A DNA stretch of 64,000 nucleotides from Pseudo-nitzschia pungens (lineage: Eukaryota; Bacillariophyta; Bacillariophyceae; Bacillariales; Bacillariaceae): the NCBI GenBank assembly GCA_037355855.1, contig CM074758.1, positions 7,041,001-7,105,000 on the forward strand, read 5' to 3'. The notes beneath the pieces are model-generated. The model worked only from the letters and a program-made list of their open reading frames with translations, had not been told where the DNA came from and did not search any database. Shown here in pieces: positions 11,355-24,234 of this stretch. The number at the start of each line of letters is the position of its first letter. Position 1 is the first letter of the stretch. The position numbers were made by a program, and so were the translations under genes.

Positions 11355-14300
11355 ATGTCCAGGTCAAGGCACAACTCCCGTCAATTTGTCAAGAGCAACG
11401 CCAGTGTGGCGCTTTTTGCTGAGCATTGTTTGAATGAATCCAAACTCCTGCCCTGTGATCTTTTCAATCGGCGCATGAAGAATGTCTGTCCTTCAAGTTT
11501 TTCCTATCTTGCCAACAACAAGCATGAGGCTTCTGACTGCACATGGCTTCAGCCTGGAGGCACCGGTTTTACCATTGACCACTTGTTCAGTTCCCACAAG
11601 GTTGCTCATGGGGCTGATCCTTCTGGTCTTGGAAGATGGTCCTTTGTCAAGTTTCAGGGCAGGGATGGCTACACAGTCACCATGTTTTCTGCCTACTGCC
11701 CTGTTGAAAATGACAGGGATCTTGGCTCAGTCTGGAATCAACAGTACCGCTACTTTCAAGCAGCTGAGAATCTTTTCAGTCCCAATCCATGTATTCTCTT
11801 TCACAGGGATCTGACTGCTGCCCTTCAGGTTTGTCTGGGGGCAGGTGACCAGGTCATTCTTGGGATTGATCAAAATGCTGATGTTAGGACTGATGGCTTG
11901 TCCTTTGAGCTCAAGGCTCTTGGTTTCAGAGAGGCCATTCTTACCCTTCATAGTCAGTCTTCTCCTCCTGCCACCCACAACAGAAACACTACCAGAACAC
12001 CAATAGATGCCATTTGGGTCTCTGGGAATGTTGATGTTCTCAGGGCTGGGTATTGTCCCTTTGGTGGTGCCCATGGTATGGAGTCTGACCATAGAATGCT
12101 CTGGATTGAAGTCTGTAATGGCAGCCTCATGGGCAAACATCTACCACCTCCTGTGAGCCTCTCTAAGTCCAAACTCCAGTCCTCCCACCCTCATCTGCGT
12201 CAACGGTATTTCAAGCGTGTGAGGCACAGCTTTCTCAAGGCTGGAGTGTTTTCTCTCCAAGCGAAGCTGGAGCACCTGCTGGCTCAGTGTCAGTCTGGGG
12301 ATATTTCTGTGCGCGCTGATCTCATCAATACATATGAAGTCCTCCATGAAACCTCCACCTCTCTCAGGCTCTCTGCTGAACAAAACCTCTGCCACACTAG
12401 AGCTGGTTTGGTTCCATGGTCACCACAGCTGCAAGTCTATCGTGATACAATTGACTTTTGGCGACGTGTTGTCAAGTTGCGACAGGGTGTGTCCACCAGT
12501 CATACTGTTTTGAAAAGGTTGGCCTGCAAGCTTTCTCTCTACAAAGGAGAACACAGTAATCTTTCAAGTGCTCTCCTCCATCTGAAACAAGCTTACAAGC
12601 AATACCGGGCAGTGAAGAAGTTGGCCCCCTCTTGGAGAGACTCCTTCAATCAAGGCCTGGTGGATGCACTTCTTGCTGAAGGCAAGCCTCACAACCAGTG
12701 TGCTTCCCAGATCCGTGCCAGGATGCGCAGGGAACGGCTTCAACGAGAGCTTGGCCTTGCTGCTCGGTCTATCCGGGGACGTGTCAACAAGTCAGCTGTC
12801 TTGAGAGCTATTGCAGTTGGCCATGATGGTGTTGAACAGGTCTTGGAGTCCCAGTCTACTATGGTTCCAGCTATGGCTGAATCCAATGTCAGGCGTCAAC
12901 AACAGTGTCTCGGCACTCCTTCCATGCATCCCTCCTTCATTCAAGCTTTCGGATACCTAGGCACAGCCCATGCTTCTGCTCAAGTTCTTGATGGCACATA
13001 CAATCCTCCTCCTGCCACTGACAAATACCTTTCTGAATTTCTTTCCTGTCTCAAAGTCCCTGACTCTATACTGAGTTTGCCCCCCTTTGACTATTCAGTG
13101 TGTCCAGCTGACAATGCTGCTGCCTGGAAATGCCATAGGGAACGCACAGCCAGTGAGCCTTCTTGTTTGAGCTTTGCACACCACAAGGCTTTTGCCCTTG
13201 ATTCCCAGTTGAACAAGTTTGACACTCTCCTGAGATCAGTCCCATTGATTGTTGGCTTCTCTCCTTCTGCTTGGCAGGTTATCACTGATGTTGAGATCTT
13301 CAAGAAACCTGGTGAATATAGAGTGGATAAGATGAGGCTTATCCAGTTGATGTCTCCTGAGTTCCAAATCAACAACAAGATGATTGGCAGACGCATTCTT
13401 GCCCATGCTGAACTTGCCAATGCAGTGGCTGCTGATCAACATGGTAGCAGGAAACACCACAAGGCCATCAACACCTGCCTGAACAAGAAGCTCATCTGTG
13501 ATGTGTTGCAGCAGAAGCGCACATCTGGGGCTGTCGCTATGAATGATGCCAAGGGCTGTTATGATAGGATATCTCATCCCATTGCAGGTCTCACTCTCCA
13601 GAGCTTTGGGGTTCCTGCCCATGTGTGTGAGGTTCTCCTGTCTACTCTGCAACATGCCAAGCACCACATCAAAACAGGTTTTGGTCGGTCCGGCCCTGAG
13701 TATGGTGATGAACCTGTTCCTCTCAGTGGTTGTGGCCAAGGCAATGGTATTGGTCCCACTCTTTGGGCTTTGGTGTCAACAATTGTCTTCCTGAATGATG
13801 CAACAGGCTGGGCATGGTGTCCATCTTATCACTTCTTCGTCACTGCAACTGGTTTCTCTTGTGGGTTTTGCTTTTGTGGATGACACAGATTTGTTTTGTG
13901 CTGGCTCTGGTTCCTCAACATCTGGTGAGGCCTTGGCTGTTGACTTTCAGGAAGCTCTTGACCGATGGGCTGGTGGGATTATTGCCACTGGAGGTGCTAT
14001 TGAACCTGCCAAATCTTTCTGTTATTTGATTGATTTCAAATGGAATGGATCCGGTTGGGACTATCGCTCAATTGCTGACATGCCTGGTGACTTCTCTGTT
14101 GCTGACAAGAATGGCACTCGAGCTACCCTGGATCGGTTTGAAGTTGACCATGCTGACAAGACCCTTGGGGTTTTTATCTCCATGGATGGCAATGAGGAAG
14201 CCCAGATTGCTCACATGAAGTCCCAGTCTCAGTCTTTTGGCTCTCAACTCAAGGCTTCCAAGTGTGAGAAGCGAGCATCCCTCTACACCTTCAAGTATTC

Positions 14301-16943
14301 TTTCATGAAGTCTGTTGAATACCCCATGCCTGTCACGCAACTTGATGAGGCCACTTGGACTAAGATTATTCACCCAGCTCTTGTTCCTGTGCTGAACAAA
14401 GCAGGGATGTCCCGGACATTTCCTAGACATGTATTCTATGGTCCTTCCCTCTATCAAGGCTTTGGTTTCATCCATCCATACCTCCTCCAAGAGTTTAGCC
14501 ATATTGCCACTCTCTTTCAGGAATCTGTCAGGTCCTTCGCAAACTGGTAGGATTCTCAGGCTAACTGCTGAGGCTCTCCGGCTTGAACTTGGATTCCCTC
14601 TTCATCTTGGTGTCACACCCTATCATCCCTTTGCTTCATACGTTACTCCTTGCTGGTACAAACATGTGTGGAAGTTTTTCTCTGTCCACCCTGTGAGCTT
14701 GGTTGAAGACTTCCCAGATCTTCCTCTGCTCCATTCCAATGACTGTTATCTCATGCAAGCCTTTGTCAAAGCTGGCTTCAGAGGTGCTGACTTGTCCCTC
14801 TTGAATCACATTCGAATGTCCCTCAAGGCTATTTCCCTTGCTGATATTTGTACTCCAGATGGGACAAGGCTTACCCCCATGGCTTTCCAGCTGACATCCT
14901 CCAACCACTTGAGAGATCATCTTGACTGGCCTAGATGTCCTCCCCCACCTTGGCCTCCAGCAGCTCAGCGCTTATGGATCAAGGCTCTTCAGACCTGTTT
15001 TCTTCCCCCTTGCCCACCCCCTGCAGCCAGGGCATTGGCTCCTTCTTTTCACCTTGGGCATTGGCTCTCTCCCCAGACAGCTTCTCTTTGGCCTTAGTTT
15101 TTGTCTTTATCCACCAACAAAATATTCTCCAAAACTTCTGCTGGTTGGAATGTGAGCACCTCCCAAGGCAGGGGCAGATACAGGTTCACTTCTGAAATTA
15201 TTTCTGACAAACCAGCCTGTGCTGATGTGCTAGTCTGCCCTGTTATCTGTGGCCAAGTTGTACGCGTGGTTGGGTCCTCTGCCTTTGTTTCTGAATCTCC
15301 TGACATGGATCCTCTGGAGTACAATCCATTTGATTCTCTTCCAGACTCCCCAGTAGATGCCTTTGATGCACTCTGTGAGTCTCCAAGGGTACTTCTCCAC
15401 AAATATTCCCTACCACAGGTTGGCTGTCAGCACATTGTTGATGCTATTCAGAGTGGTACTGCCAGTGCTATATGTGATGGTTCATTTGATCCGGACCTTC
15501 TCAGAGGTACTTCTGCTTTCATCCTGTCACCCAATACCTCCACCAAGACTGCTTCATTGTTCCTCACTGGCTGTAATTTTGTCAGTGGATCCCCTGAGGA
15601 TCAGTCATCCTATAGGAGTGAAATGGCAGGCATCATTGGGGTTCTCACCTGTTGCACTGCTCTGGTGAGTCTTTTTGATATTGCTTCTGGCTCTATCACC
15701 ATTGCCCTAGATGGTGACACAGCTCTCAAACAGGCTCAGGGATCTTGGCCATTGGTTATTTCCCAGAAGTCTTTTGATTATGTTTATGTCATCAGAAACA
15801 TGATTTCTGCCCTGCCAATTTCTGTGCACTTTCAGTGGGTTCAGGGACATCAAGCTGAATTCTTTCTTGATTGGTGGGCACTTCGCAATCATCAGGTTGA
15901 CAGCATGGCAAAGGCATTTCTCTCTGTCCATAGAGCTTCTGCCCATCACTATCCCAGACTTGTTTTTGAGCCTTGGGCTTTTTCTCTCAATGGATGCAAA
16001 TGTTCAAGGTTTGATCAGAATGCTTTGCATGTTGCCATTTCTGGTCCTCCTCTTCTCCAATACTGGCAGACCCACCATGATAGCCCCATTCCACAACCTG
16101 TTTTGAGTTCCATCCATTGGTGTGCTCATCTGTCTGCTTTCAAGCGTCTACCTCCTGGCATGCAAAGGTGGTTTGTCAAGTTTGCTTCTGGCTGCATTGG
16201 TGTTGGCAACCAACTACTTCACTACCAGTATCAGGATCACTCCAGGTGCCCATTGTGTGATGCAGACAACGAGAAGGTTTCTCATGTGTTCTCCTGCAAG
16301 GACCCTGGGGCTGTCACGCATAGTGTGTCTGCCTTCAAGGGTCCCCTGCAGAAAAGGCTTGAGGTTGAGCAGACTGATCCATCATTGGTTGTTGCCATTG
16401 TGGATCTTCTCACCAGGGTTCGGAAGGGTCAGAGCATCTATCCCTCATCTTACTCCATTGCAATTGCTTCTGCTGTCAGGGCACAGAGGACAATTGGTTG
16501 GCACAACTGGCTTCTTGGTAGGTGGTCTCCTCACTGGTACCAAATCCAGGCTGACTACTACTCCCACATTGGAAGCAAGCGCTCTCCCAAATGTTGGGCT
16601 ACAGCTATCATCCATCAGTTCTTTCTTACCTCCTGGGATCTTTGGACCCTATAGGAATGAACGACTCCATGGTCCTGGGGGCACTCTTGATGCTGAACAA
16701 CACCAATCTCTTGATGCTTCCATCTCCTCTGAATTGGCCATTGGTGCAGCCGGTGCACTTCCCCAGTCACACTCCCTTTTACAAACCCCTTTCCAAGTCC
16801 TACAAGGTTACACCCTGACTGCCAAGCGGCAGTGGCTTGCAACCATCCACCTTGCCAGGAAGCAGTATGCAGCACCTGTCCAACCTGTGCAGCCATACCG
16901 ACAAGAGGCTGCTCTCCTCAGAGCCTGGCTTACTGGACCTTAG
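11355..16943 (+). pseudogene. LINE polyprotein: endonuclease, RT, RNase H, zinc knuckle (four lesions)
   Basis: The frame from 11355 holds an endonuclease-like domain (GIDQNAD, DAIWVS and the terminal ESDHRML) and the first RT motifs (MNDAKGCYDRISH, PLSGCGQGNGIGPTLW). Compared with the second copy, an extra T near 13787 shifts the frame, and the FVDDTDLF catalytic motif follows at about 13870. Another extra T near 14539 shifts it again, a TGG-to-TAG change sits at 15095-15097, and an extra C near 16650 shifts the end. RNase H residues are visible as CDGSFD, SEMAG, LDGD and QVDSMA in the 15101-16654 frame. A CPLCDADNEKVSHVFSC finger lies near 16240. The second copy lacks all four lesions, so they are private to this copy and make it non-functional. 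Confidence 0.85.
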
Positions 16944-17175
16944 GGCTGATTCCACTTTGTACCTTGGTTTTGTCTTCTGTTCCTGCTTCTCATCCTGTCC
17001 CATCCCTTTGGATACTGGGTCTTGTCCCACTATCTCCATTCCCATCTCACTTGCTCTCAAGTCCCTAATGTGTGGGACTTGTTTTGTTCCTTTCCCTGTC
17101 TGATGTTCAAGGTTTGTTTGAAAATTTGTCGTTCTACCACTTGGGGTCCTGACTCTCTGATGGAGGCGACGTTAA

Positions 17176-17217
17176 AGTCTGGTTACAGACTGAGTAATTT
17201 AGTTTCACCTTTGGTGA
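17176..17217 (+). promoter_or_regulatory. LINE 3'-terminal double hairpin
   Basis: AGTCTG-GTTA-CAGACT (17176-17191) and TCACC-TTT-GGTGA (17205-17217) lie about 35 bp before the ATT-repeat end. The same pair occurs in the LINE copy ending at 62190 and, reversed, in the fragment 33698-33870. Confidence 0.6.
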
Positions 17218-17255
17218 TTAAATTTATTTCAATACGTATATTATTATTGAGTAGG

Positions 17256-17792
17256 AGCCAAAATGTAATTTTGAACAATATCATGTAGAATTAGTACTGG
17301 AGAGATTTCTCAACGAGTTGCCTTGGAGATGCTCTGTAGAGCCGTGTAGAAAAATCTACTACCAGATGAAGGTCAAAATGCCCTAAACTCCCCGAGTTAA
17401 TCTGATTAAAAATGGGGGGATCAGCTGATAGGAATTCCGTAGTACGTAATTACATAATCATCTAAAAGTCAGTACAGGTAATCTTAATTACGGTAAAACC
17501 TTATTTGTACGAGTTTACAGTAAGTAATACGCGGTAACCTTAACCTTACATGGTACAGTACGGTAATTAATTTTTTACTGTACCGGTATGTAGAATTAAA
17601 ACGGGTTAGGGGTGATGGTGATGGTGCGGTGAAAGACTGATGTTTTCAGAAATGGTTGAGGGGAAGGCAGGAAATGGAGCAGAATTTTCAACAAAAAATT
17701 AGCATAACTTTTCGTTTCTTCTGAGAGCGAGATCGATGATGATGGTAAATAACCTTACAAGTAAACCTTACGTAAACCTTACTTGTACGAGT
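17256..17792. other. Intergenic, with half of a small MITE
   Basis: No gene was seen. Bases 17410-17446 contain GATCAGCTGATAGGAATTCC followed by GTAGTAC, matching one arm of the small inverted-repeat elements at 39855-40116, so this is probably a MITE remnant. GTAAACCTTAC-type words are frequent near 17470-17790. Confidence 0.5.
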
Positions 17793-17797
17793 CTCAC

Positions 17798-18052
17798 TGT
17801 TGGGATATGCCTTATTCCTCTAGGGACAAGGCCATACACATACATGGTATGAGAGGGCACAGAGCTGGGCGGTGGATGACAGACCGATTCCCGACCACAT
17901 AAATAATGTGTGGTGACAAATCTGTGATACCGGACAGCCAAGTTACCATTCACCAATTTACCGACATACACATAGTTTAATTTCTTGTATCTAACCAACA
18001 GAGTTTATTTGATCTCTTTAAGGTTTTCGTAGAACTCCTACTGAATTTAACA
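17798..18052 (+). repeat. Copia 5' LTR
   Basis: It starts TGTTGGGATATGCC and ends CTGAATTTAACA, with TGTT/AACA inverted termini. It contains a TATA-like CACATAAATAATGTG (about 17897-17911) and the site TAGTTTAATTTCTTGTA (17973-17989) that is complementary to the bases directly after the LTR. Confidence 0.95.
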
Positions 18053-18069
18053 TACAAGAAATTAAACTA
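18053..18069 (+). promoter_or_regulatory. Candidate self-complementary primer binding site
   Basis: TACAAGAAATTAAACTA sits exactly at the LTR boundary, where the primer binding site of an LTR element belongs. It lacks the TGG expected for tRNA 3'-CCA priming. It is a perfect reverse complement of 17973-17989 inside the LTR, as in the self-primed Tf1 group. Confidence 0.65.
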
Positions 18070-18186
18070 CGGTGTTCGGACAACCGAATCGAAACCACCA
18101 TAGTGTTTCCTCACCAGCACGTCGAGTAGATACACATCCTCCGAGCAAAACAAAAAGCGCTGTAGCAGTTGATTTTATCCTCCAGC

Positions 18187-21100
18187 ATGGACCAACTCAA
18201 CACACCCAACACACCAAAGAGCCCCGATGCAACGAGCACGCTCACCAGCAACAACCAGTCGAGCGGCAGGTCTCGAAATCACAATCGGCGCGGCAACAGT
18301 AACAACTCCTCAACAGGAAGCGGATCAACCGAGCGCAAAGCGACTGATTGCAAAACTGATCGCAAGTTTACAGGTCTCGACCAAGATGAATTGAAGGGAA
18401 CTGTAATTGATGGATCTAAATCAGGACAGTATGACAAGCTATTTGAGGGACTAAAGATTGTGGCCGGAAAGAACAATCCAAAGGTCAAGACCACTCTCAT
18501 CAACATGAAGAAACTCACCGAGGAAGATTTCCAACCACCCATGCCGAAGCCTGAACAGTACAGCACTTCAAGCCCAGATGGAACAACCCTGGTCGACCAA
18601 GATAAGAAATGCCTCCTAGAAGAGTTGTGGATAAAGAAAGGAGAACGATCGGCAAAGAAGTTTGAAGACTACTGTGAGGATCTAACAAGTTTGTTCTCTA
18701 CCATCGAGGGACAGCTAAGCCCCAGAGTAAGACAACAACTCAAGACCAATGAGCAATGGGGAGACGCGGAGCTCAACCAAGACACCCTGAAATTGCTTGT
18801 CATACTCAGAGAATATTGTTACCGGGACAGTGCAACCAAGGTGCACCCAATGGTTGACACCATAAACAAAATATACAAGTTCTTCTCCTGCTGACAGGAT
18901 GGAACCAAAGATGCAGCAACATATGCTGAAGAAACCAAGGCACGGCTAGACGTACTCACCTCAGCTGGTATTTCCATCCGATCGAAAGCCATGATCAAGC
19001 TGGCTCTCGCAAATTCGTTCCAAGGGAAAACATATGAAGACTATGAGGAAATGAGCACCGACGATCAGTCCAAGGTGCACAGAGTGATGGAAGAGATGCT
19101 ACTCTCAGTTGTCATCGTAAATGGAAGCAACAACAAGTTGCACCGAAACCTTTCCGGAGTACTCAAGGACAACTACAGTCTCGGAAATGACGTATATCCA
19201 ACATCCCAGCCCAAGGCGTTGGAATTATTGAACCAATACAAGTCGACCCGATCATCTGGCGGCCAAGGCAACAACACCAATACCGGTCGTACCGACAAGA
19301 AGAACGACGGGACAGCTGATGGAGCAGCCCTGGTAACCAATGGAATCGAAACCAGTGCGGCCGAGGAAGGTCACAGTTCGGATGATGACAGCACAAGATC
19401 AGAACCCTCGAACGGATGTAATATCTCTGAGGCAGCTCAAGTCCTCATGGCGGCTTTGGATGACGACTCGGACACCGAGGAGGAGCTCTGTTTCGTACAG
19501 ACCTTCTCCACTGTGGAGTCTAACAGCGCCGATCAAAACCCCAGGAGTGAAGGGAGTGATCTAACTCCTGAAGACTCCAGGAGTGCGGCGCGGATGGAGG
19601 AATCCACCGCAAAACCCAGGAGTGGGGAAGGCCACGAGGCGCACCATCAGGGAGAGCACATATTCTCCCAACATGCCGCCGGGTTCATTAACCCATATTG
19701 GGTCCTGTTGGACAGTCAAGCAACATGCAATTGTGTCAGTAATCCAGACCTCCTTAAAAACATCCAAGTACACCCTGATGGCAAGAAGATTCGTATACAC
19801 TGCAACGCGGGTGTAGTACTTGTCGACAAAATAGGAGAGTTACCTGGGTTTGGAACAGTCTGGTACCAGGAAGGGGGAATGGCAAACATCTTGTCCCTGA
19901 GCCTAGTCTCCAACATGTACAGGGTAACCCTGGACACGGGCATCGCACAGTCTTTCTTTGTCCACAAACACGATGGGAGCACTCGCCAATTTCGCAGAGC
20001 CGACAGCGGACTGTACTACTGCGATCTAAGAACCACACATGGCACAGTATTAGCCATTACCTCCGTGGAAGGCCAAAAGGAACTGTACTCGGACCTGGAT
20101 GTCCGACGCGCCACCAAGGCACGAAAGCTCCAAGACATCCTTGGCTTTCCGAGCAAGAAAGAGTTCCTCAAACTTATTGATAACAACATCCTTCTTAACT
20201 GCCCGGTCACTCGCCGGGACGTCCTAATTGCAGACGATATATTTGGGTCAAACACAAACATCATCAAAGGCAAATCAGTGCGCTGCCAGCCGGCACATGT
20301 CCGTGAAGACATTGACCCAGTGCCATTTGCCATTCTTCACCGGTACCGTGATGTGACCATCAGCATTGACATTTTCACTGTAAATGGAATCAAGTTCTTC
20401 CGAAGCGTGTCCCGACACCTATACTTCCGGACTGTCTCAGCGATTGAGGACGCTTCCCAATCCACCATTGAGCGCACACTGAACGCAATAGTCGGGCTGT
20501 ACTCAGGGAGGGGGTTCGTGGTCACGTGCATCTCCGGGGACAACGAGTTCAACTGTTTAGCAGAGGGGTTGCTCGCGAGGAACCCACCCATCCGGTTCGA
20601 AGGGGTAGCCAGAAACCAGCATGAACCATACGTTGAGCGAGACAACAGAACCTGCAAAGAGCGAATCAGATGCCTATTCGCATCGGTGCCTTTTAGGCGA
20701 CTTCCTCGCCGAATGACCATTGACATGGTCGCTGCTGCTATATTCTGGTTGAATAATTGGTGCAATTCAGTTGGGGTGTCATCAACTATATCCCCCCGAC
20801 AACTGATGACCGGCGTGCATCTGGATGCCGGGAAGCACTGCAAGTTCCAGTTTGGCGACTATGTCCTAGGGCACGAGGATGCAAGTAACAACACCATGGA
20901 GCCGCGCGCCCGGGACGCTATATATCTTCGGCCAACCGGCGACCGTGGTGGGGCAATATACCTATTCGACCTCAAGACCGGACGCCGCATCCGGCGCCAG
21001 ACAGCCACAGCTGCACACATGACTGATACCATTGTGACCAGGGTCGAGCAAATAGCACGGGAGCAGAACGCACCGATAGGGGTGGTGTTCGGCAACAAAA

Positions 21101-23638
21101 ATGGGGATACTACCATCCTAGACCTAGAAACAGAATCAGTCGGATCCGATGATGGAGCTTCAGACCATTCTTTCCAGCCAGACGACGACTCCACTGTAGA
21201 CACTGATATTAGTGGGTCGATCGATGACGCTGAACTTACCGACATCCGTCTGGATATGGACAACAACCACGAGGAGGACTCGTCGGGGAGCGACACCGAG
21301 AGCATATCAAACCACGACCACAATGAGCCACACCATGGTGATATCAGCATTGCCAGTGTCCCGAATGAAGTGAGTGATGGGGAAAGTTATGGTGATGAGG
21401 AGAGTTGTATTGAAAGTGCCAGCTACGCGACTAAGGACGATGAAGCGTTGGATCACGGCACTGCGTCGGTTGGAGCGGCAGACGCAACCGGCGGGCGCAG
21501 TCCCGCACTGCCAGTGTGTAGCAACGACCGTGTGGCGAGCCCCAATGCATGTGACATGACTAACAACATGCCGGACGGCGATGAAATGGACGCGGCCGGC
21601 GACGGGACACCATGCGGAAGCGAAAACGGAGATCCACTCGCAGAAGCGAGCGAAGATATCGACCACCACAGTATTACAGACAATACGGAGGAGCGCTCGA
21701 CAATGACGCTAAGACCGAGGGTTACCCGAGGACACAACAAGTTCGGCACAGCAGACGGATTCGAATCCAACGTACATCACAGAGCCCACACATCGGTGCA
21801 CGCCGAACATCTTCTCTGGGGGATTCAAGCGGGCCGTGAAGCGCTTGGAAAGGGTGCACGCCCAGTATGTCTTCATTTCAAATGCTATTGCATCATACAA
21901 CAACATTGACGCATCCCTAGTCACCAAGCAGTACAGCATCAAGGCGGGCTTGAAGCTGTTCGGAACGGCCGGGGTCGAAGCGGTCCTAACTGAGCTGAAG
22001 CAGCTACATGAGCGACAAGTGGTGCACCCGGTGGATGTCAGAGGCCTCACTTGCGAGGAAATCAAGCGAGCACTTCCATACCTAATGTTCCTGAAGCGAA
22101 AGCGATGTGGGAAAATCAAGGCAAGGGGTTGCGCTGATGGTCGCACACAGCGCGACTTCATCTCTCGGGAGGATACCTACTCACCAACCGTCTCCCTACA
22201 TGGACTCATGTTGACCTGCCTTATCGACGCAATTGAAGGACGCGATGTTGCCACAGCTGATATACCCGGGGCTTTCCTGCAAACGCCAATGCCAGAAGGA
22301 GAGATTGTCCACATCCGATTTGATGGTCCAATGGCAGAGCTGCTGGCCAGAATCGATCCAACCACGTATCGAAAATATATGCTCGACCGCAAAGGACACA
22401 AGGTCCTGTACACTCAAGCCGACAAGGCCATATATGGAACACTCAGAGCGGCGCTACTGTTTTGGGAGCGCTTATCTGGACAACTCACTCAGTGGGGGTT
22501 TGAACTTAATCCATATGACTCGTGCACAGCAAACAAAATGATCAATGGACACCAGTGTACAATTGTCTGGCACGTTGATGACCTAAAGATCTCTCACAAG
22601 GACCCAAAGGTTGTGAGCAAAATCCTGGATGATTTGAACAGCGTGTTTGGCATTGAGGCACCTCTGACAGTAACGCGTGGCCGAGTCCACGACTATGTGG
22701 GGATGACAATCGACTACAGTGACCCGGGCAAGGTAAAGTTTAGTATGTTTGACTACTTGGAAGGGATCGTCAGCGAGATACCGAAGGAACTCCAAGAACA
22801 GAGAGTGATCCCAACACCAGCCTCAGACCATCTGTTCAGGGCCAACCCAGATGGAATAAAATTGAAGCGCCGAGACGCTGACACGTTCCACAAACACGTG
22901 GCACAGCTCCTGTTTGCAAGCAAGCGAGCACGGCCCGATATACAAACAGCGATTGCATTCCTCTGCACTCGCGTTGCTGACCCAGATGAAGATGACTGGA
23001 AGAAACTCAAGCGCGTTCTGGGTTATGTGAAAGAAACCATCTTTCTACCTCTGGTCTTGGGCTGGGACAACACCGGCAGCGCCTACTGGTATGTGGACGC
23101 ATCATTCGCTGTACACACAGACATGAAGAGCCACACCGGTGGTGTTTTAACATTCGGACAAGGGGCTGTGCTAGCAGTATCAACAAAGCAAAAGCTAAAT
23201 ACCAAAAGCTCAACAGAGGCCGAGTTGGTGGGAGTCGACGATACACTACCATACAACCTGTGGTGCCACTATTATTTGGAATGGCAGGGATACGCTGCGC
23301 AGGTCGACCATGGAGTTAACAAGGACGCCACCAACTATCTTGGCAAGGACAATATCCTAAATCAAGACAATACAAGCGCGATGAAGCTGGAGATGAACGG
23401 TAAGTCATCCAGTACCAAGCGCACCAGACACATTGATATCCGATACTTCCTTATCACAGATCGAGTGAAGAATGGAGAAATATCCATACAGTATTGCCCG
23501 ACTGGGGACATGCTGGCAGATTACTTCACAAAGCCCCTCCAAGGATCTCTTTTCCGAAAGTTCCGGATCACCATCATGGGTGTTAGTGAAAAGGAATTCA
23601 TGGCCTACAAGAGACAATATGAGGAAAGAAAGGCATAA
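18187..23638 (+). pseudogene. Copia gag-pol, interrupted by an in-frame TGA and a frame change
   Basis: Gag begins at ATG 18187 and is open to TGA 18892-18894. The same frame continues past the stop (QDGTKDAATYAEETKARL) to 21909, so the TGA lies inside gag. Further on are the protease motif LLDSQATCNCV (about 19695), and integrase acidic residues SIDIFT (about 20365), SGDNEFN (about 20540) and an E in VERDNRTCKERIR (about 20635). An acidic Asp/Ser-rich linker follows. RT and RNase H lie in the next frame: from about 21830 there are GRTQRDF, ADIPGAFLQTP, WHVDDLKISH (catalytic HVDD), YVDASFAVH, KSSTEAELVG and the terminal ADYFTKPL, to 23638. The +1 shift occurs between about 21765 and 21835. 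Because the LTRs are identical, programmed recoding is an alternative to decay. Confidence 0.85.
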
Positions 23639-23694
23639 TAAGTATTATCTATTCGATGATGTGTTTATGAACACATCAACGAGTAGCAGGAGTG

Positions 23695-23949
23695 TGTTGG
23701 GATATGCCTTATTCCTCTAGGGACAAGGCCATACACATACATGGTATGAGAGGGCACAGAGCTGGGCGGTGGATGACAGACCGATTCCCGACCACATAAA
23801 TAATGTGTGGTGACAAATCTGTGATACCGGACAGCCAAGTTACCATTCACCAATTTACCGACATACACATAGTTTAATTTCTTGTATCTAACCAACAGAG
23901 TTTATTTGATCTCTTTAAGGTTTTCGTAGAACTCCTACTGAATTTAACA
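23695..23949 (+). repeat. Copia 3' LTR
   Basis: This 255-bp direct repeat is identical by eye to the 5' LTR. It is followed by target duplication CTCAC. No strong polypurine tract is visible just upstream; the closest is GAGTAGCAGGAGTG. Confidence 0.95.
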
Positions 23950-24234
23950 CTCACCACAAAATCAGTAAGATTTACAATACGACTGCAACATCTCTCTTTC
24001 CTCGTTGTCGACCACAAGAAACTTGTGATCAATCAATCCGATCTAAATCCACTTCGTATCAACATCAAACGAAGAAATCCTGTGTACGGACTGCCTTAAC
24101 GGACCTCATCCACCATTGACAAAGGAGATCGAACCTTACCAACCGTACCCATAGATAGCCTACTCGAAGCATAAATTAGTGGAAGAAGATCGACAACAAT
24201 CTCCTATTTCCGCGCGTTTTCCGTAGAGACGAAA

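Larger units (their letters stand above)
11253..17255 (+). mobile_element. LINE-type non-LTR retrotransposon, copy 1 (most complete)
   Basis: This is a long non-LTR element with endonuclease, reverse transcriptase, RNase H and a CCHC finger. It is followed by a ~310-bp 3' UTR carrying GGCGACGTTAAAGTCTGG, two hairpins (17176-17191 and 17205-17217), and an ATTATTATT end near 17248. The 5' border is not resolved: the endonuclease frame seems open upstream of the first ATG (11355) and I found no matching target duplication, so the copy may be 5' truncated. It is closely similar to the copy at 58632-62190 and to the tail at 33698-33870. Confidence 0.85.
17798..23949 (+). mobile_element. Ty1/copia LTR retrotransposon, recent insertion
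   Basis: Two direct 255-bp LTRs (17798-18052 and 23695-23949), identical as far as I can read, bound a gag-pol region. The 5-bp duplication CTCAC flanks the element (17793-17797 and 23950-23954). Domain order is gag, protease, integrase, reverse transcriptase, RNase H, which is the copia order. LTR identity implies recent insertion. The element ends 285 bp upstream of the ALKBH8-like start codon and could affect its promoter. Confidence 0.95.

Noticed and set aside
13091..13739. Long minus-strand frames opposite the LINE coding region
   Set aside because: They mirror the conserved plus-strand RT domain in the opposite frame and recur opposite both LINE copies.
17230..17290. Target duplication for LINE copy 1
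   Set aside because: The sequence after the ATT tail (GAGTAGGAGCC) has no counterpart near 11250, so the 5' boundary remains open.
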